From assembly GCF_000801105.2 (NCBI RefSeq), contig NC_079514.1:47186515-47250514 (forward strand): a stretch of DNA of 64,000 bases. The letters are read 5' to 3'. The notes beneath the pieces were generated by a model. That model saw nothing but the letters and a program-made list of their open reading frames with translations, was not told the DNA's origin and made no database searches. A program made the translations under genes and the position numbers. How positions within the stretch are numbered: position 1 is the stretch's first letter; every line of letters begins with the position of its first letter. Source of the DNA: Raphanus sativus (Eukaryota > Streptophyta > Magnoliopsida > Brassicales > Brassicaceae). This document shows, piece after piece, positions 34,011-44,946 of the stretch.

Positions 34011-36134
34011 CTACACCATATGGTCATCTTCACCTCTAATCATAACATTATGCTCCGGCACCGACCATGACGACGATCTGCTAGAATTTAACGCCAAAGT
34101 ATTGCAATCAGAGAGAGTATCTTGCAAACTCAGCAACAAATGCGAAGTGCTAAAACTCATAGTAGGTCTCGACTTAGGCACCACCGGAACATCAGCCTCG
34201 CCAATCAGCATTTGCACCACAGACCTCATAGTGGGCCGAGCCTCTGGATCCGGATGAGAACAAGCTAAGCCCACCACCATAACCCGCCACATCTCTCCTT
34301 CATCAAACTTACCTTCAAGCCTTGAATCCGCCGCAGCCGTAACTTTCCCTTCTTTATACAAACCCCAAACCCATTCTACTAAATTCGGATTTGCCCCAAC
34401 ATTTTGTCTCTGCACATTTAAGTCCTTCTCGATCGGTCTCCTTCCCGTAACCACTTCAAGAACCACTGCTCCGTAGCTGAAAACATCCGTCTTTTCCGTG
34501 GCCCGACCCGTTAAAAGATACTCCGGCGCTAAGTACCCCATAGTCCCGGCGGCAACCGTCGCTTCCGGCGATTTGTCGTGTTCGATTTGTCTAGCTAACC
34601 CGAAATCTCCAAGCTTGGCGTTGAAGTTCTCGTCTAGCATTATGTTACTGCTCTTCACGTCTCTATGTATCACCTGATTCTCACACTCTCTATGTAGATA
34701 AGCAAGAGCTGATGCAACTCCAAGCAAGATCTTCTTCCGGTGATCCCACGGCAACGGGAACCGCGACTCAAACAAAGCTTTATCGAGCGAACCGTTAGGC
34801 ATAAGATCATAAACCAACAGAATCTCACCTCTCTCGTGACACCATCCTTGTAACCGGACAAGGTTTCTATGTCTGAGGCTTCCGATTATAGATAGCTCCG
34901 ACATGAACTCGTTCTTCTTGTCTTGCGAGCTGTGGCTACACCGTTTGACCGCGACGATGTCTCCTGTCTCGGGTAACACGCCTCTGTATACAACCCCGAA
35001 GGCGCCGTGTCCAATGGTACGATTCTCGTTGAAGCTCCTCGTGGCGGCTTTGAGCTCCTTGTAGGTGAACTCTTTAGGAGCTTTGATGATCTCCGACGCG
35101 AAGGAGTCATGCCTCTCGACGCGTTTGAACTTCTTTGAGAAAACCCAGAACAAACCTCCCGCGAATAGTGCTAAGAAGAAAGCTCCGGCGGTTACTACTC
35201 CGGCGATTGCTCCCCGGTTCTCTTTACACAGGTGGTTATGGCAAGACGAAGACGACGAAGTTGAGCTGATCGGAGTTGCTGAGGAAGACGGTTGGGAAGC
35301 TATGGGCGGCGGAGAGTTAACCGAATTAGCTTTCGGGTTCACTAAAGTAGTAGTAGGAGGAGAGGATCCGGGAGGACCCGACCCGAAGGAGGATCTGAAG
35401 CTCCACCACTCGATGATGTGGCTCTCTGTGCTTCCCTGAGTAGACGCGGAGAAACCAACGAACATGAAGTCGTTAACGTAACGGTCAAGATCGAGAGGGA
35501 AAGACAAAACCGGAGTTTTAGGTTTGAGATTCGAGTAAGAGACCGATACGTTGAAGACCCGGCTCGTTCCGTCGTACTCTATCCACGAGTTCACGGTGTT
35601 TCCGCTCTTGAGATCGATGTCTACAGTGCCGAGATCGCCCGAAACAGACGAAACGACGCCGTTCACATCGAACCCGACGTGGTTGCTGTTGATGTCTTTT
35701 AAGTCGACATCCATCAACGTGTCGAACTCCACAGCGACGAATTTGGAACCGCCGGCGAGACCCAGCGAGCCACCGGCGGCGCCGATTGTGTTTCCGTCGG
35801 GGGTGATAACGAAGGCGAGACCACCACCAATTGAAGAAGGGTTGATGTTTGTGATGGAGAAGGAGAAAAAAGTGGAGAAGCTTGTCGGAGAGTGAGTTCC
35901 GGGCTGTCGGAATCTGATTGGGTTAGCGTACAAGACTTTCCCGGCGGCGGAGTTGGGAACGGAGAGGTCGCGTGTGAGGCTGACGATTCCGTTGCTGAGA
36001 CGAGCGTCGCCGAGAAGCTTCAAGTTGCTGATGGCGAGGGTGGAGAAATCGAACTCTGTCGTAGCTTCATTTAAAGAGGAGAAGAAGCAGAGGAGGAAGG
36101 TCGAAACTGAGGAGAGATATGAGAGAAAAGACAT
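34011..36134 (-). CDS. L-type lectin receptor kinase, clade VIII
   Basis: Single-exon plasma-membrane receptor kinase of 707 residues. Domains in order: signal peptide (1 to about 22), legume-lectin ectodomain (about 27-245), a Pro/Ser/Thr-rich stalk with a Cys pair, one transmembrane helix (about 309-332), and a Ser/Thr kinase (about 365-645). The kinase has the P-loop GHGAFG (375-380), the VAVK lysine (397), HRDVKSSN, DFG (510-512) and APE (536-538), all intact, so it should be active. The start is the ATG giving MSFLSYL. The upstream extension has no ATG and would place 37 residues before the signal peptide. Closest in memory is LecRK-VIII.1 (At3g53380), neighbour of the WD40 gene that follows head-to-head here. 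Ligand not known to me. Confidence 0.93.
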   Translation of the reverse strand: MSFLSYLSSVSTFLLCFFSSLNEATTEFDFSTLAISNLKLLGDARLSNGIVSLTRDLSVPNSAAGKVLYANPIRFRQPGTHSPTSFSTFFSFSITNINPSSIGGGLAFVITPDGNTIGAAGGSLGLAGGSKFVAVEFDTLMDVDLKDINSNHVGFDVNGVVSSVSGDLGTVDIDLKSGNTVNSWIEYDGTSRVFNVSVSYSNLKPKTPVLSFPLDLDRYVNDFMFVGFSASTQGSTESHIIEWWSFRSSFGSGPPGSSPPTTTLVNPKANSVNSPPPIASQPSSSATPISSTSSSSSCHNHLCKENRGAIAGVVTAGAFFLALFAGGLFWVFSKKFKRVERHDSFASEIIKAPKEFTYKELKAATRSFNENRTIGHGAFGVVYRGVLPETGDIVAVKRCSHSSQDKKNEFMSELSIIGSLRHRNLVRLQGWCHERGEILLVYDLMPNGSLDKALFESRFPLPWDHRKKILLGVASALAYLHRECENQVIHRDVKSSNIMLDENFNAKLGDFGLARQIEHDKSPEATVAAGTMGYLAPEYLLTGRATEKTDVFSYGAVVLEVVTGRRPIEKDLNVQRQNVGANPNLVEWVWGLYKEGKVTAAADSRLEGKFDEGEMWRVMVVGLACSHPDPEARPTMRSVVQMLIGEADVPVVPKSRPTMSFSTSHLLLSLQDTLSDCNTLALNSSRSSSWSVPEHNVMIRGEDDHMV

Positions 36135-37592
36135 TATCTGTTTGGACAAAAAAAATGTTTTCAGAGAAGAGCCATTGAAGAAGAGAGATTGAGATAGGAG
36201 AGAGAGAGAGAGAGAGAGATGGGAATGGGAATTGATGAAAGTCACGGGTGGTGTATTGGGGGCAATACTTTGCTTGGAGTAAAGTAAAGAAGAGGATGAG
36301 ACAAAGGAATATTAATTTGGGAAGAAGTGAGAAACCAAAAAAGAGAATCCAAAGAACGACAACGAATGAGAGCAGACAAGTGGATTGACTTATAACGCCA
36401 CGTGGGTTTTCCCAACGGCTATAATATCTTTTTTGTCTGAAAATTTTTTCTATCCCGAAAAATGCAATGAAACTTTATATTGTGTGATAGGGAAAGAGGC
36501 TTTTCACGTATAACTAGAAGTAACGGTCATGGTCGTATCCACTCACAGGTTTCTTTTTGGTCGTGGTCGTTATTGAAGCTAAGGCATGCATGAAAAAGGT
36601 ATCACAAACTCATTTTATACCGTTTTCATCCGATTGGTTAGACATGAATCAAAGCCGTATAAAACTTTACTGTAATCTGAATTGTATGATCATTTTTTAG
36701 TACCGGCCAAACTGAACCCTTTTTCAGTACCTTAAACTGAATAGAACTTATGCTTAATACATAACCAAATCGGACCCAAACTCATGCAACCAAACAAAGT
36801 CAACAAGAAAAAGGGGGTAATTCTTCCAAATAACTGATCCTAAAATAAGTTTTTTTTCACCAAAAAGGCCTACAATGAAAATGATTAAAAGAAGTTCCAT
36901 TAAAAAGCCAAAAACATTCATACCCCTATTTTATAGATTATAAATATAAATAATTATTTTAATAAAATATTATAGTTTTGAATTATACATTTTGAATTAA
37001 AGTATTTATTTTTAAAATTTTAAATCTCAACACAAAACTCTCATTGTTCAAATATAAACCTTCTAAATATAGATTAGTTAATCTTATAGGTATAAATGTC
37101 TATTTACTTCTTCCACAAAATATTTTGGTCATTTTGAACTTCTAGGGGCTATAATTTGTGATGAAAACTAATCTCTCAAAACAAAAACCAAGTGATTGAC
37201 ATCCAAATAGAACCACAACCCCTCGGATCAATTATCTCATATCCAGACTTAAGGCCTCAGTTTAAGGGCTTTAAATGGGCCTGAATTAGTCTATATTCTT
37301 TAGAAACCCAATATCTAGGATCAATTATCTCATCTCCAGACTTTTGAGAGTCAAAAGCTTTGATAATAAGTTTGATTCGGTCATATGCACTTCTCAATAA
37401 CACCTTTGATTCGATAAAACTGATAGAAGTTTTTATTCTTCCACTATCTCCACGAGCAGAAGAGAGAAATAAGGGATTGTTTTAATTCTCCCGATCTCTG
37501 TGACTGTGAGAGAGAAAAGAAACCCTAAGAGGGGTCGTGTAGGTTTTTTCTGATCAGATGCTATTGGATAGGAGCACGATTAGATAAGAAAC
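36135..37592. other. bidirectional upstream region (lectin kinase / WD40 gene)
   Basis: About 1.45 kb between divergent start codons. 36201-36220 is a GA repeat in the kinase leader. A CACGTG box lies near 36401. GGATCAATTATCTCAT occurs twice (37226, 37319). No gene is seen. Confidence 0.45.
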
Positions 37593-40500
37593 ATGATGAA
37601 CACTTCTAATGGAATGATATCAGCACCATCTTCCTCCTCTTCACCTGCCGCCAATCCTCAGTCCCCTGGGATTAAAACTTATTTCAAGACGCCGGAAGGC
37701 AAGTACAAGCTCCACTACGAGAAGACTCATTCATCTACCCTCCTTCACTACTCTCACGGCAAAACCGTTACTCAGGTGAAAAAGATTTTGTTTTTATACT
37801 TTAATTCGTTTCATCCGATCCGAATGCGTAGTGGGTTTTTGATTTCCGGTTTGCCCAGTTGCAATTTTGAGTGAATCAATCGGTTTTGATAGTTGAAATT
37901 TGAATTTGCAATGATTTAAAGGTTGTAACTTGATCAATGGGTTTCACTAGTATTGCTCTCCTTTAGATTATAGAGGTTCCTTTAGACTGTGCTTAAGGTT
38001 GCAATGCTTAAAGGTTGTAACTTGATCAATGGGTTTCACTAGTAATCTAGTATTCCTCTCCTTTAGATTATAGAGGTTCCTTTAGATTATGCTTAAGGTT
38101 GCAATGCTTAAGGTTGCAATGCTTAAAGGTTGTAACTTGATCATGGGTTTCACTAGCATTGCTCTCCTTTAGATTATAGAGGTTCCTTAAGGTTGCAATG
38201 CTTAAAGGTTGTAACTTGATCATGGGTTTCGCTAGTTTTGCTCTCCTTTAGATTATAGATGTTCCTTTAGATTGTGCTTAAGGTTGCAATGCTTATAGGT
38301 TGTAACTTGATCGATGGGTTTCACTAGTATTGCTCTCCTTTAGATTATAGAGGTTCCTTTAGATTGTGCTTAAGGTTGCAATGCTTAAAGGTTGTAACTT
38401 GATCGATGGGTTTCGCTATTATTGCTCTCCTTTAGCTTAATAGCAAATGAGAGTTCCCTTTTGTGTGGTTTCTTTAAATTATGCTTAAGGTTGCAGTGCT
38501 TAAAGGTTGTAACTTGATCAATGGGTTTCACTAGAATTGCAATAAAGAGTTTCCTTTTGTGTTGTCAGGTAACGCTAGCTCAGCTTAAGGAAAGAGCTGC
38601 TCCTTCGACTCCAACTGGTACTTCGTCTTCTGGTTACACTGCTAGTAGCGGATTCCGTTCAGCAACGGCGAGATTGCTAGGCACTGGAAACGGAAACCGT
38701 GCGCTTAGTTTCGTTGGAGGTAATGGAGGGGGCAAAGGTGTGAGTACTAGTTCAAGGATTAGTGGCTCCTTTGCTGCTTCTAGCTCTAGCACGTCGATGA
38801 TGACGAATACAAACTTTGATGGGAAAGGAACTTACTTGGTCTTCAATGTGGGTGATGCAATTTTTATCTGTGACTTGAACTCACAAGAGAAGGTATATAA
38901 AACTGCTCATCCTTGTTTTTTTTTTTTTGTTTTTTTCAAGACTTGGTTGTAATGGATTTTTGGGTGATGTAGGATCCAGTAAAGTCTATCCATTTCAGTA
39001 ACTCAAACCCTATGTGCCATGCTTTTGATCCGGATGCTAAGGATGGGCATGATTTACTTATTGGGCTTAATTCTGGGGATGGTAATATTGGAATTTTGAG
39101 CTCAACATTTTTAGCCGATGATATCATGATGCTTTGTACCGTGGATTTATAGTTTATGTTGTGTTATTGTAGTGTACACTGTATCGCTGAGACAGCAGTT
39201 ACAGGACGTCTCTAAAAAGCTAGTTGGTGCTCTACACTATAATAAGGACGGCTCTGTGAATAACAGGCAAGAATTTTTCTTTTCCATGCCACCTATTTAG
39301 CCTATTAGTCGTAGTGACATCTGAAGATAACAGTTTTAGTTGGTTGAGCTGAAACACAAATCTCGCCAAAAGTGTTTTTCAACGCTTGAACTTAATTCTA
39401 TTGTGGTGTCATTCTCTCCCTAAGATGAAACTAAATTGTTTTTTGTTTGGTCACAGCCGTTGTACTAATATTGCTTGGGTGCCTGGAGGTGATGGAGCAT
39501 TTGTCGTTGCTCATGCCGATGGCAATTTATACCTGTATGAGAAGGCAAGCTCAGATTTCAGAAAAACTACTTTTCTTTTACGTATTATTTTTATTTGCCT
39601 TATCTAATCTAATAATTGATCCTGATTAATTTAACTTATAGAACAAAGATGGTGCCACTGATTCAACATTTCCTGCTATAAGAGATCCTACACAATTTTT
39701 AGTTGACAAAGCCAAAAATAGCAAGGTACTTGAGTTTACAGCATCTATTATTTCCTTAGATCCTTGTTTAAGTTACTGGAAACATATGTTACATGCCCCT
39801 ATCCTCTGATAGTATCATCAGCTGCCAGTGGTCTAAACAAGTTTTTCTTTTCTGTTCTTGAGTATATATGGATGATGTACCTTTATTCATTCCGGTGTGT
39901 ATTCATGTAGAGTAACCCTGTTGCGAGATGGCATATCTGTCAAGGTTCAATCAACAGCATTGCATTCTCAAATGATGGGTCACACTTGGCGACTGTTGGA
40001 AGAGATGGTAAGACGTCTCTATTCCGTTGTGTGCCTCTTCTTCTCTCTCTCTATGTGTTTCCTAACTAATCATTCAGTTCCTCTTGCCTTTTAACAGGTT
40101 ATCTTCGCGTTTTTGACTTCTCAACGCAGAAGCTAGTATGTGGTGGAAAAAGTTACTACGGTGCTCTGCTCTGCTGTTCTTGGAGGTGACTGAATATAAA
40201 ATTCATTTGGCAAAAGTTTTGTCCTTCTTTGAGTGCAAATTCATTGTTGTGAGAATATTAGCTCATAATGATATTTTGACAACGAGACTATAATTAACAG
40301 TATGGATGGAAAGTACATTTTGACTGGAGGTGAAGATGACTTGGTTCAAGTGTGGAGTATGGATGATCGGAAGGTAGTGGCGTGGGGTGAGGGACATAAC
40401 TCATGGGTGAGTTTTTTGATTTTTAGTACAGTGATTTCTTTTTTTTTTAACACAAAGTTTTCAGTAGACTCATGTTGGAATGCTTTGGCCTCAGGTAAGT

Positions 40501-41070
40501 GGAGTAGCGTTTGATTCCTATTGGTCGTCACCAAATACAGATGGGTCAGGAGAGCATATCATGTACCGTTTTGGATCAGTTGGTCAGGTATTTCTTCATT
40601 CTCCTTATGTTCTCCAAGACTCTGGTCTGTCTCACACACTTGGAGCATATCCGCAGGACACACAGCTACTTCTCTGGGACCTTGAAATGGACGAGATAGT
40701 GGTACCACTTAGGCGACCTCCAGGAGGATCTCCTACTTACAGCACGGGAAGTCAATCGGCTCACTGGGACAATGTTATACCGGTGGGAACTCTTCAGCCC
40801 GCTCCTTGCAAGCGTGATGTGCCAAAGCTCTCGCCGGTCATAGCTCACCGTGTTCACACCGAGCCCCTCTCCGGCTTGATGTTCACACAAGAATCTGTGG
40901 TGACGGCTTGTCGAGAAGGTCATATAAAGATCTGGACAAGGCCGAGTGTCTCAGAAACACAGTCTAGCAGCTCAGAAGCAAATCCTGCAATTGCTATCTT
41001 GAGCTCAAGCTTTCCTAAAGACAACAGAGGCTCACTGAGCAGCAAGATCGGTGGTTCTAGTTTAAAGTAA
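37593..41070 (+). CDS. WD40-repeat protein (dystrophia myotonica WD-type)
   Basis: Predicted 559-residue scaffold of the DMWD/WDR20-like WD40 family (Arabidopsis At3g53390, from memory). My exons are 37593-37775, 38569-38892, 38973-39081, 39173-39266, 39457-39544, 39642-39725, 39911-40007, 40098-40185, 40301-40406, 40495-40587 and 40657-41070; all junctions keep frame. WD-type repeats include [47 protein letters not shown] and [13 protein letters not shown]. The N-terminus is Ser/Pro-rich with a [11 protein letters not shown] block. Animal relatives bind deubiquitinases USP12/46; a similar role here is inference. Introns 4 (donor AG|GCAAGA) and 5 (AAG|GCAAGC) are GC-AG. Intron 10 is only 69 nt and stop-free. 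Intron 1 holds a tandem array. No lesion is seen. Confidence 0.93.
37918..38540 (+). repeat. tandem repeat array in intron 1 of the WD40 gene
   Basis: Seven imperfect copies, mostly 80-118 bp, carry GGTTGTAACTTGATC, GGGTTTCACTAG, CTCTCCTTTAGATTATAG and TTAAGGTTGCAATGC in order. The array ends just before the exon 2 splice acceptor. Several copies carry branch-point/acceptor-like CTCTCCTTTAG. Confidence 0.9.
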
Positions 41071-41518
41071 TAACAGAGATCATGCTGTCTGAAAACCAGG
41101 TGCTGTAATTATGTCATGTTCTCTCCACATCTAAAGTGGAAAGGAAACCGGTAAAGAAAAGCCCTGTGAATAAAGATCTCTGCTGTGAAAAAATCTGACT
41201 GTATATTGGAGGCTCTGACAAACTTGTGGGCAATATAGATAGAAGAAGAAGCTGATGATGGGTGAGAGACTAGAGAGAATTTTCTGATGTAATTATAAGA
41301 ACAAGCAAAATAAGATGTTTTGGTTTTCTAGGTTCATGGCAGAAAGACTTTCATCAGCTAATAACACTTCAGTGCCTCAGATGAAGACACTTTTTTAATG
41401 GCCTTTGCTTGTTTCTATAAATTATTAATTACTGAAGTCATTTTTTCCATTACTGGAGTCATTATGAGTTCATATTTCCTATATAGGCTTTATTTGTAGC
41501 TAACAACTTAAAATATTA
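41071..41518. other. 3' UTR and flank of the WD40 gene
   Basis: Transcript-like 3' sequence with AATAAAG near 41167 as a possible polyadenylation signal. No gene. Confidence 0.4.
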
Positions 41519-41744
41519 CTTCCGTTTCATTTTATTTGTCGTTCTAGACTTCAATACACAGATTAATAAAACATTTAATTTTGTATATTTACCAGATAAA
41601 AATATCATTACCAATACACTTAATCCAATAGAAAAATAGACTAGAATAAAAAGTCAATAAATTTTGCACTGAAATCATAAAACAACACTTATTTTCAAAC
41701 GAAAATTTTGCTCTAAAACAACATCTAATTCGAAACAGAGAGAG
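41519..41744. mobile_element. Stowaway-like MITE (worn)
   Basis: Flanked by TA on both sides. Ends CTTCCGTTTCA and CGAAACAGAGAGAG pair imperfectly as inverted repeats, close to the CTCCCTCCGTTTC consensus. 226 bp, no gene. Confidence 0.65.
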
Positions 41745-42899
41745 TATCATTGTTTTGTTATATATGGTTTATTGATACGTGTCCTTGCCTTGACAATAGA
41801 CTTTTTCAACGATTCGAGCAAAGGGGATTGGAGTTCGCTATTAATCACATTCGTGGAAAGAAAAAGAGAACTGTGGCACGACCGACAAGAGATAAGTCTA
41901 GGGAAGACTCACTAGCCCACCGATTTTTGGAATATTCATTGCTTTGTCTCTTCCCTTACCATACACACTCCTGCCTTGATCATACTTTTGTATATTGATG
42001 TGACAACATAATTGACACTAGTACTTCAAATATAATTACCATGAGACATCAACTAATATTTTTTTCTGATCCTAGTCTCAACTCTCAAAAGTGTCAGTAA
42101 CTGTGTAATATGTATAGATGTGTAAAGGTGTTTGAAAACCTTATAACTCCTCACATGTGTGGTTGAAATGGGTTTTCTTATTATTGTTGTAAAAGCATTT
42201 TCATAAAGTATTACTCTAGAATTAGTTGCAACAGTGTGGTTTAAGCTTGTGATGTCTATTGTCTAGGTACCACTCAAGATTCAAGACAGCTGTAACAAAA
42301 TACAATAATTGCAAGAAGTATTCTTTTTTGATTCTTTGCAATAATTATTACTCCAGTTCATAGAATCGGGTAACGTCGATATCTCAAGTGTCGGTGGATT
42401 GGATTCACTCTCCAAACCATAAGCCACATATTTTTAATGAATACTTTCTATTAAATGGCCTGATTTTATTATTAGGACATGCATGTGAAAACTGTAATGC
42501 TTGGTCCACCCGTATGGGTGTTTGTTTTTATTTTATTTTATAAGTGAATATTCATTCTCATTATAATAATATATATTTTAACATTCCGAAATATATAGTG
42601 GGAACTGGGAATGCAGTAATTTAATTTATTATTTTAAATTATCATTTGCCAAATAAATAAAAATATAACAAATACGATAACTCAGTTTAACATGTTTAGT
42701 AAATAAATATGGTATGACCGGTTAATAAGCGTATACCACACATCAATTTCACAGGTTTAATAAAATAAACATGAGAGTCAAATAATCTTAAACATAGTTC
42801 ATATAATGTTTTATCTAAGAAGATAAAAATGGTATTATTGATAAATATTTTAGCAAATCGTTTTACTTCCCAATATATTTGAAACAACATGTTTTACTA

Positions 42900-43146
42900 T
42901 TCTCTTTGTTTTATATTAAATGTCATTTTAACATTTTTTTTGTTACAAAATGAATGTCGTATTAGAATGCCAATGCAATTTTCAGTTTAATATTAATTAG
43001 AAATGTATTGATTTTTTAAATATTTTTATTTATCTCAAATACTATTGATTGAATATGTGTAATCAATAAAACTTAAATGTATTTTAATTATTTTTTAATA
43101 TGTAAGAAAAAATGTCAAAATAACAGTCCTTATGAAATAGAGGGAT
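42900..43146. mobile_element. Stowaway-like MITE (worn)
   Basis: Termini TCTCTTTGTTTTATA and TATGAAATAGAGGGA are imperfect inverted repeats with inner ATGTCATTTTAAC / AATGTCAAAATAA pairing. TA precedes the left end and follows the right. Boundaries are approximate. Confidence 0.5.
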
Positions 43147-43431
43147 TATTAATTAGTTAGAAATAATTAAAGTATGTTACTTACTTATTGTAAATGATGG
43201 AAATATAAATGCTGAAATCTAGGAATAATTAAAATTTCAATGGCATAATCTGTAATTTTTAATTTAGAAGAATAGCTATTTTTTTAATTTTAATAAGATA
43301 AACTAAATTATGATCCACGCTTTTGAAGCGTGTGATTATTTTTGGAACAAACCAAATTTATATGATATAAATTTGTATTTTTGATGTATTTAGGTTTAAA
43401 TGTTGGAAAATTGTCAAAAATACTACATTTA

Positions 43432-43460
43432 CTAGGATATGACATGCGCCTTACGCATGG
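43432..43460 (-). mobile_element. Helitron 3' terminus (minus strand)
   Basis: On the minus strand the hairpin CATGCGTAAGGCGCATG is followed by TCATATC and CTAG, then T. The 5' end was not found. Confidence 0.5.
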
Positions 43461-44779
43461 TGAATAAAAAAATCAAATATTTAAAATTACAGCATATTTT
43501 GATTATATACCATGAAATCTAGAAGTATAAACAGGAAGATTTTTAATATACCATCATTAAAATAACATATCTATCTTATATATATTGTTTGCAGACATAA
43601 AATATTATAAAAATTAAAAAAATGACAATACAAAAATATGCATTACAAATTACAGATATTTAATATTCTGTTATTTGTTGAAAACTTGTGGGTGAAAAAA
43701 ATTGTATAAAAACATATTAGTATGGGTTGGATTCATTTAAAATTGGCATATCAATCAATCATCATGGCATAGTAATTATAGGAAACAGAAAGAGTAAGGA
43801 CAAATAGTATTTATAGAAAATAAAATTTTATAGGTAACAACTTAACAATTACATTAACTCACATGAACAGAAATAAAAAAAAATCTCATTATGTTCATTT
43901 ATCCCCATAAATTACTCTTAATAAGAGTAAATTCTCTTATTAAATTGATGTCAAAAATTAACTCAATTCCTAAAAAAAACGCTAAGCTACAAGTTTAAGC
44001 AAAACCAATTTGAGAAAACCAGAGTTTATTAACTTTATTATGGGATAACCACGACTCAATCATATAGTTTTCTAAATTCTGTGTCAAGCATCACTATATT
44101 ATATAAATTTTCCAACGAAACATTTGAAGCTTTTCGAAAAAAAATGTTTAAATATTTTAGCCTTTATTTGTATAACAAACCACGGCTCTTTCATATAAGT
44201 TTCTAACCTCATGTTTGAGGTTTATATAACTATCATATTATTCTCAAAAATTACATGTTTCAACCTTCTGTGTAAACATAAGATGATTCTTAACATCTTA
44301 TGCAATGTTTTTTATATCAAAGCATGAATATACAAAGTTAGATATACAATTATGTGGCATTTAACATGTTAATATATCGGTGTAAATTTTCCATTTTTTA
44401 GTTCTCATGCTACAACTTTTGTAATATGCAGGTACTTATTACAATAATAGCAAGCTCTGTGGTTTAACTTACAGTAGATTCAAATGTTCTAATAAAATGA
44501 TATTGAATACAATACACTAAACAAAAGGAGTACCAATGGCAGACAAAATAATTAATCTAGTCTTTTAAGGGTATTTTTATCTGAAGGCTAGAGATGTATG
44601 AGAGTTTGACACATCATTAAAATGGCAACATTGTAATAAGTTTACACATTAAAGGTTGTTCTCTCAAATTGCTTCTTGATTAATAATAAGGGGATAATAC
44701 ATTTTTCATGTTTACTTGACCAAAAAGAAACTCTAGGATTAACTAATCTAAACTTAAGGTTTATAATTGAGAACTGTGA

Positions 44780-44946
44780 TAAAGTTTAGGGTTTGGAGTT
44801 AAAGGTCTAGGATTTAGGGTTTAGAGGTTAAGGTTTTGGATTTAGGGGTTTAGGGTTTTAGGGTTGATGGATTAAGATTTAGGGTTTCATGGTTTATGTT
44901 TTAGAGTTTTCGGGTTTAGGATTTAGAATTTATGATTTAGGGTTCG
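44780..44946 (+). repeat. degenerate telomere-like (TTTAGGG) repeats
   Basis: More than ten TTTAGGG/TTTAGGATT/GGTTTAGGG variants in about 165 bp, all in one orientation. It is an interstitial array decayed from the plant telomere unit, or a low-complexity relative. Confidence 0.7.

Noticed and set aside
36135..36245. 37-residue N-terminal extension of the lectin kinase
   Set aside because: It lacks an ATG (begins GTG) and would bury the signal peptide, so the start at 36134 was used.
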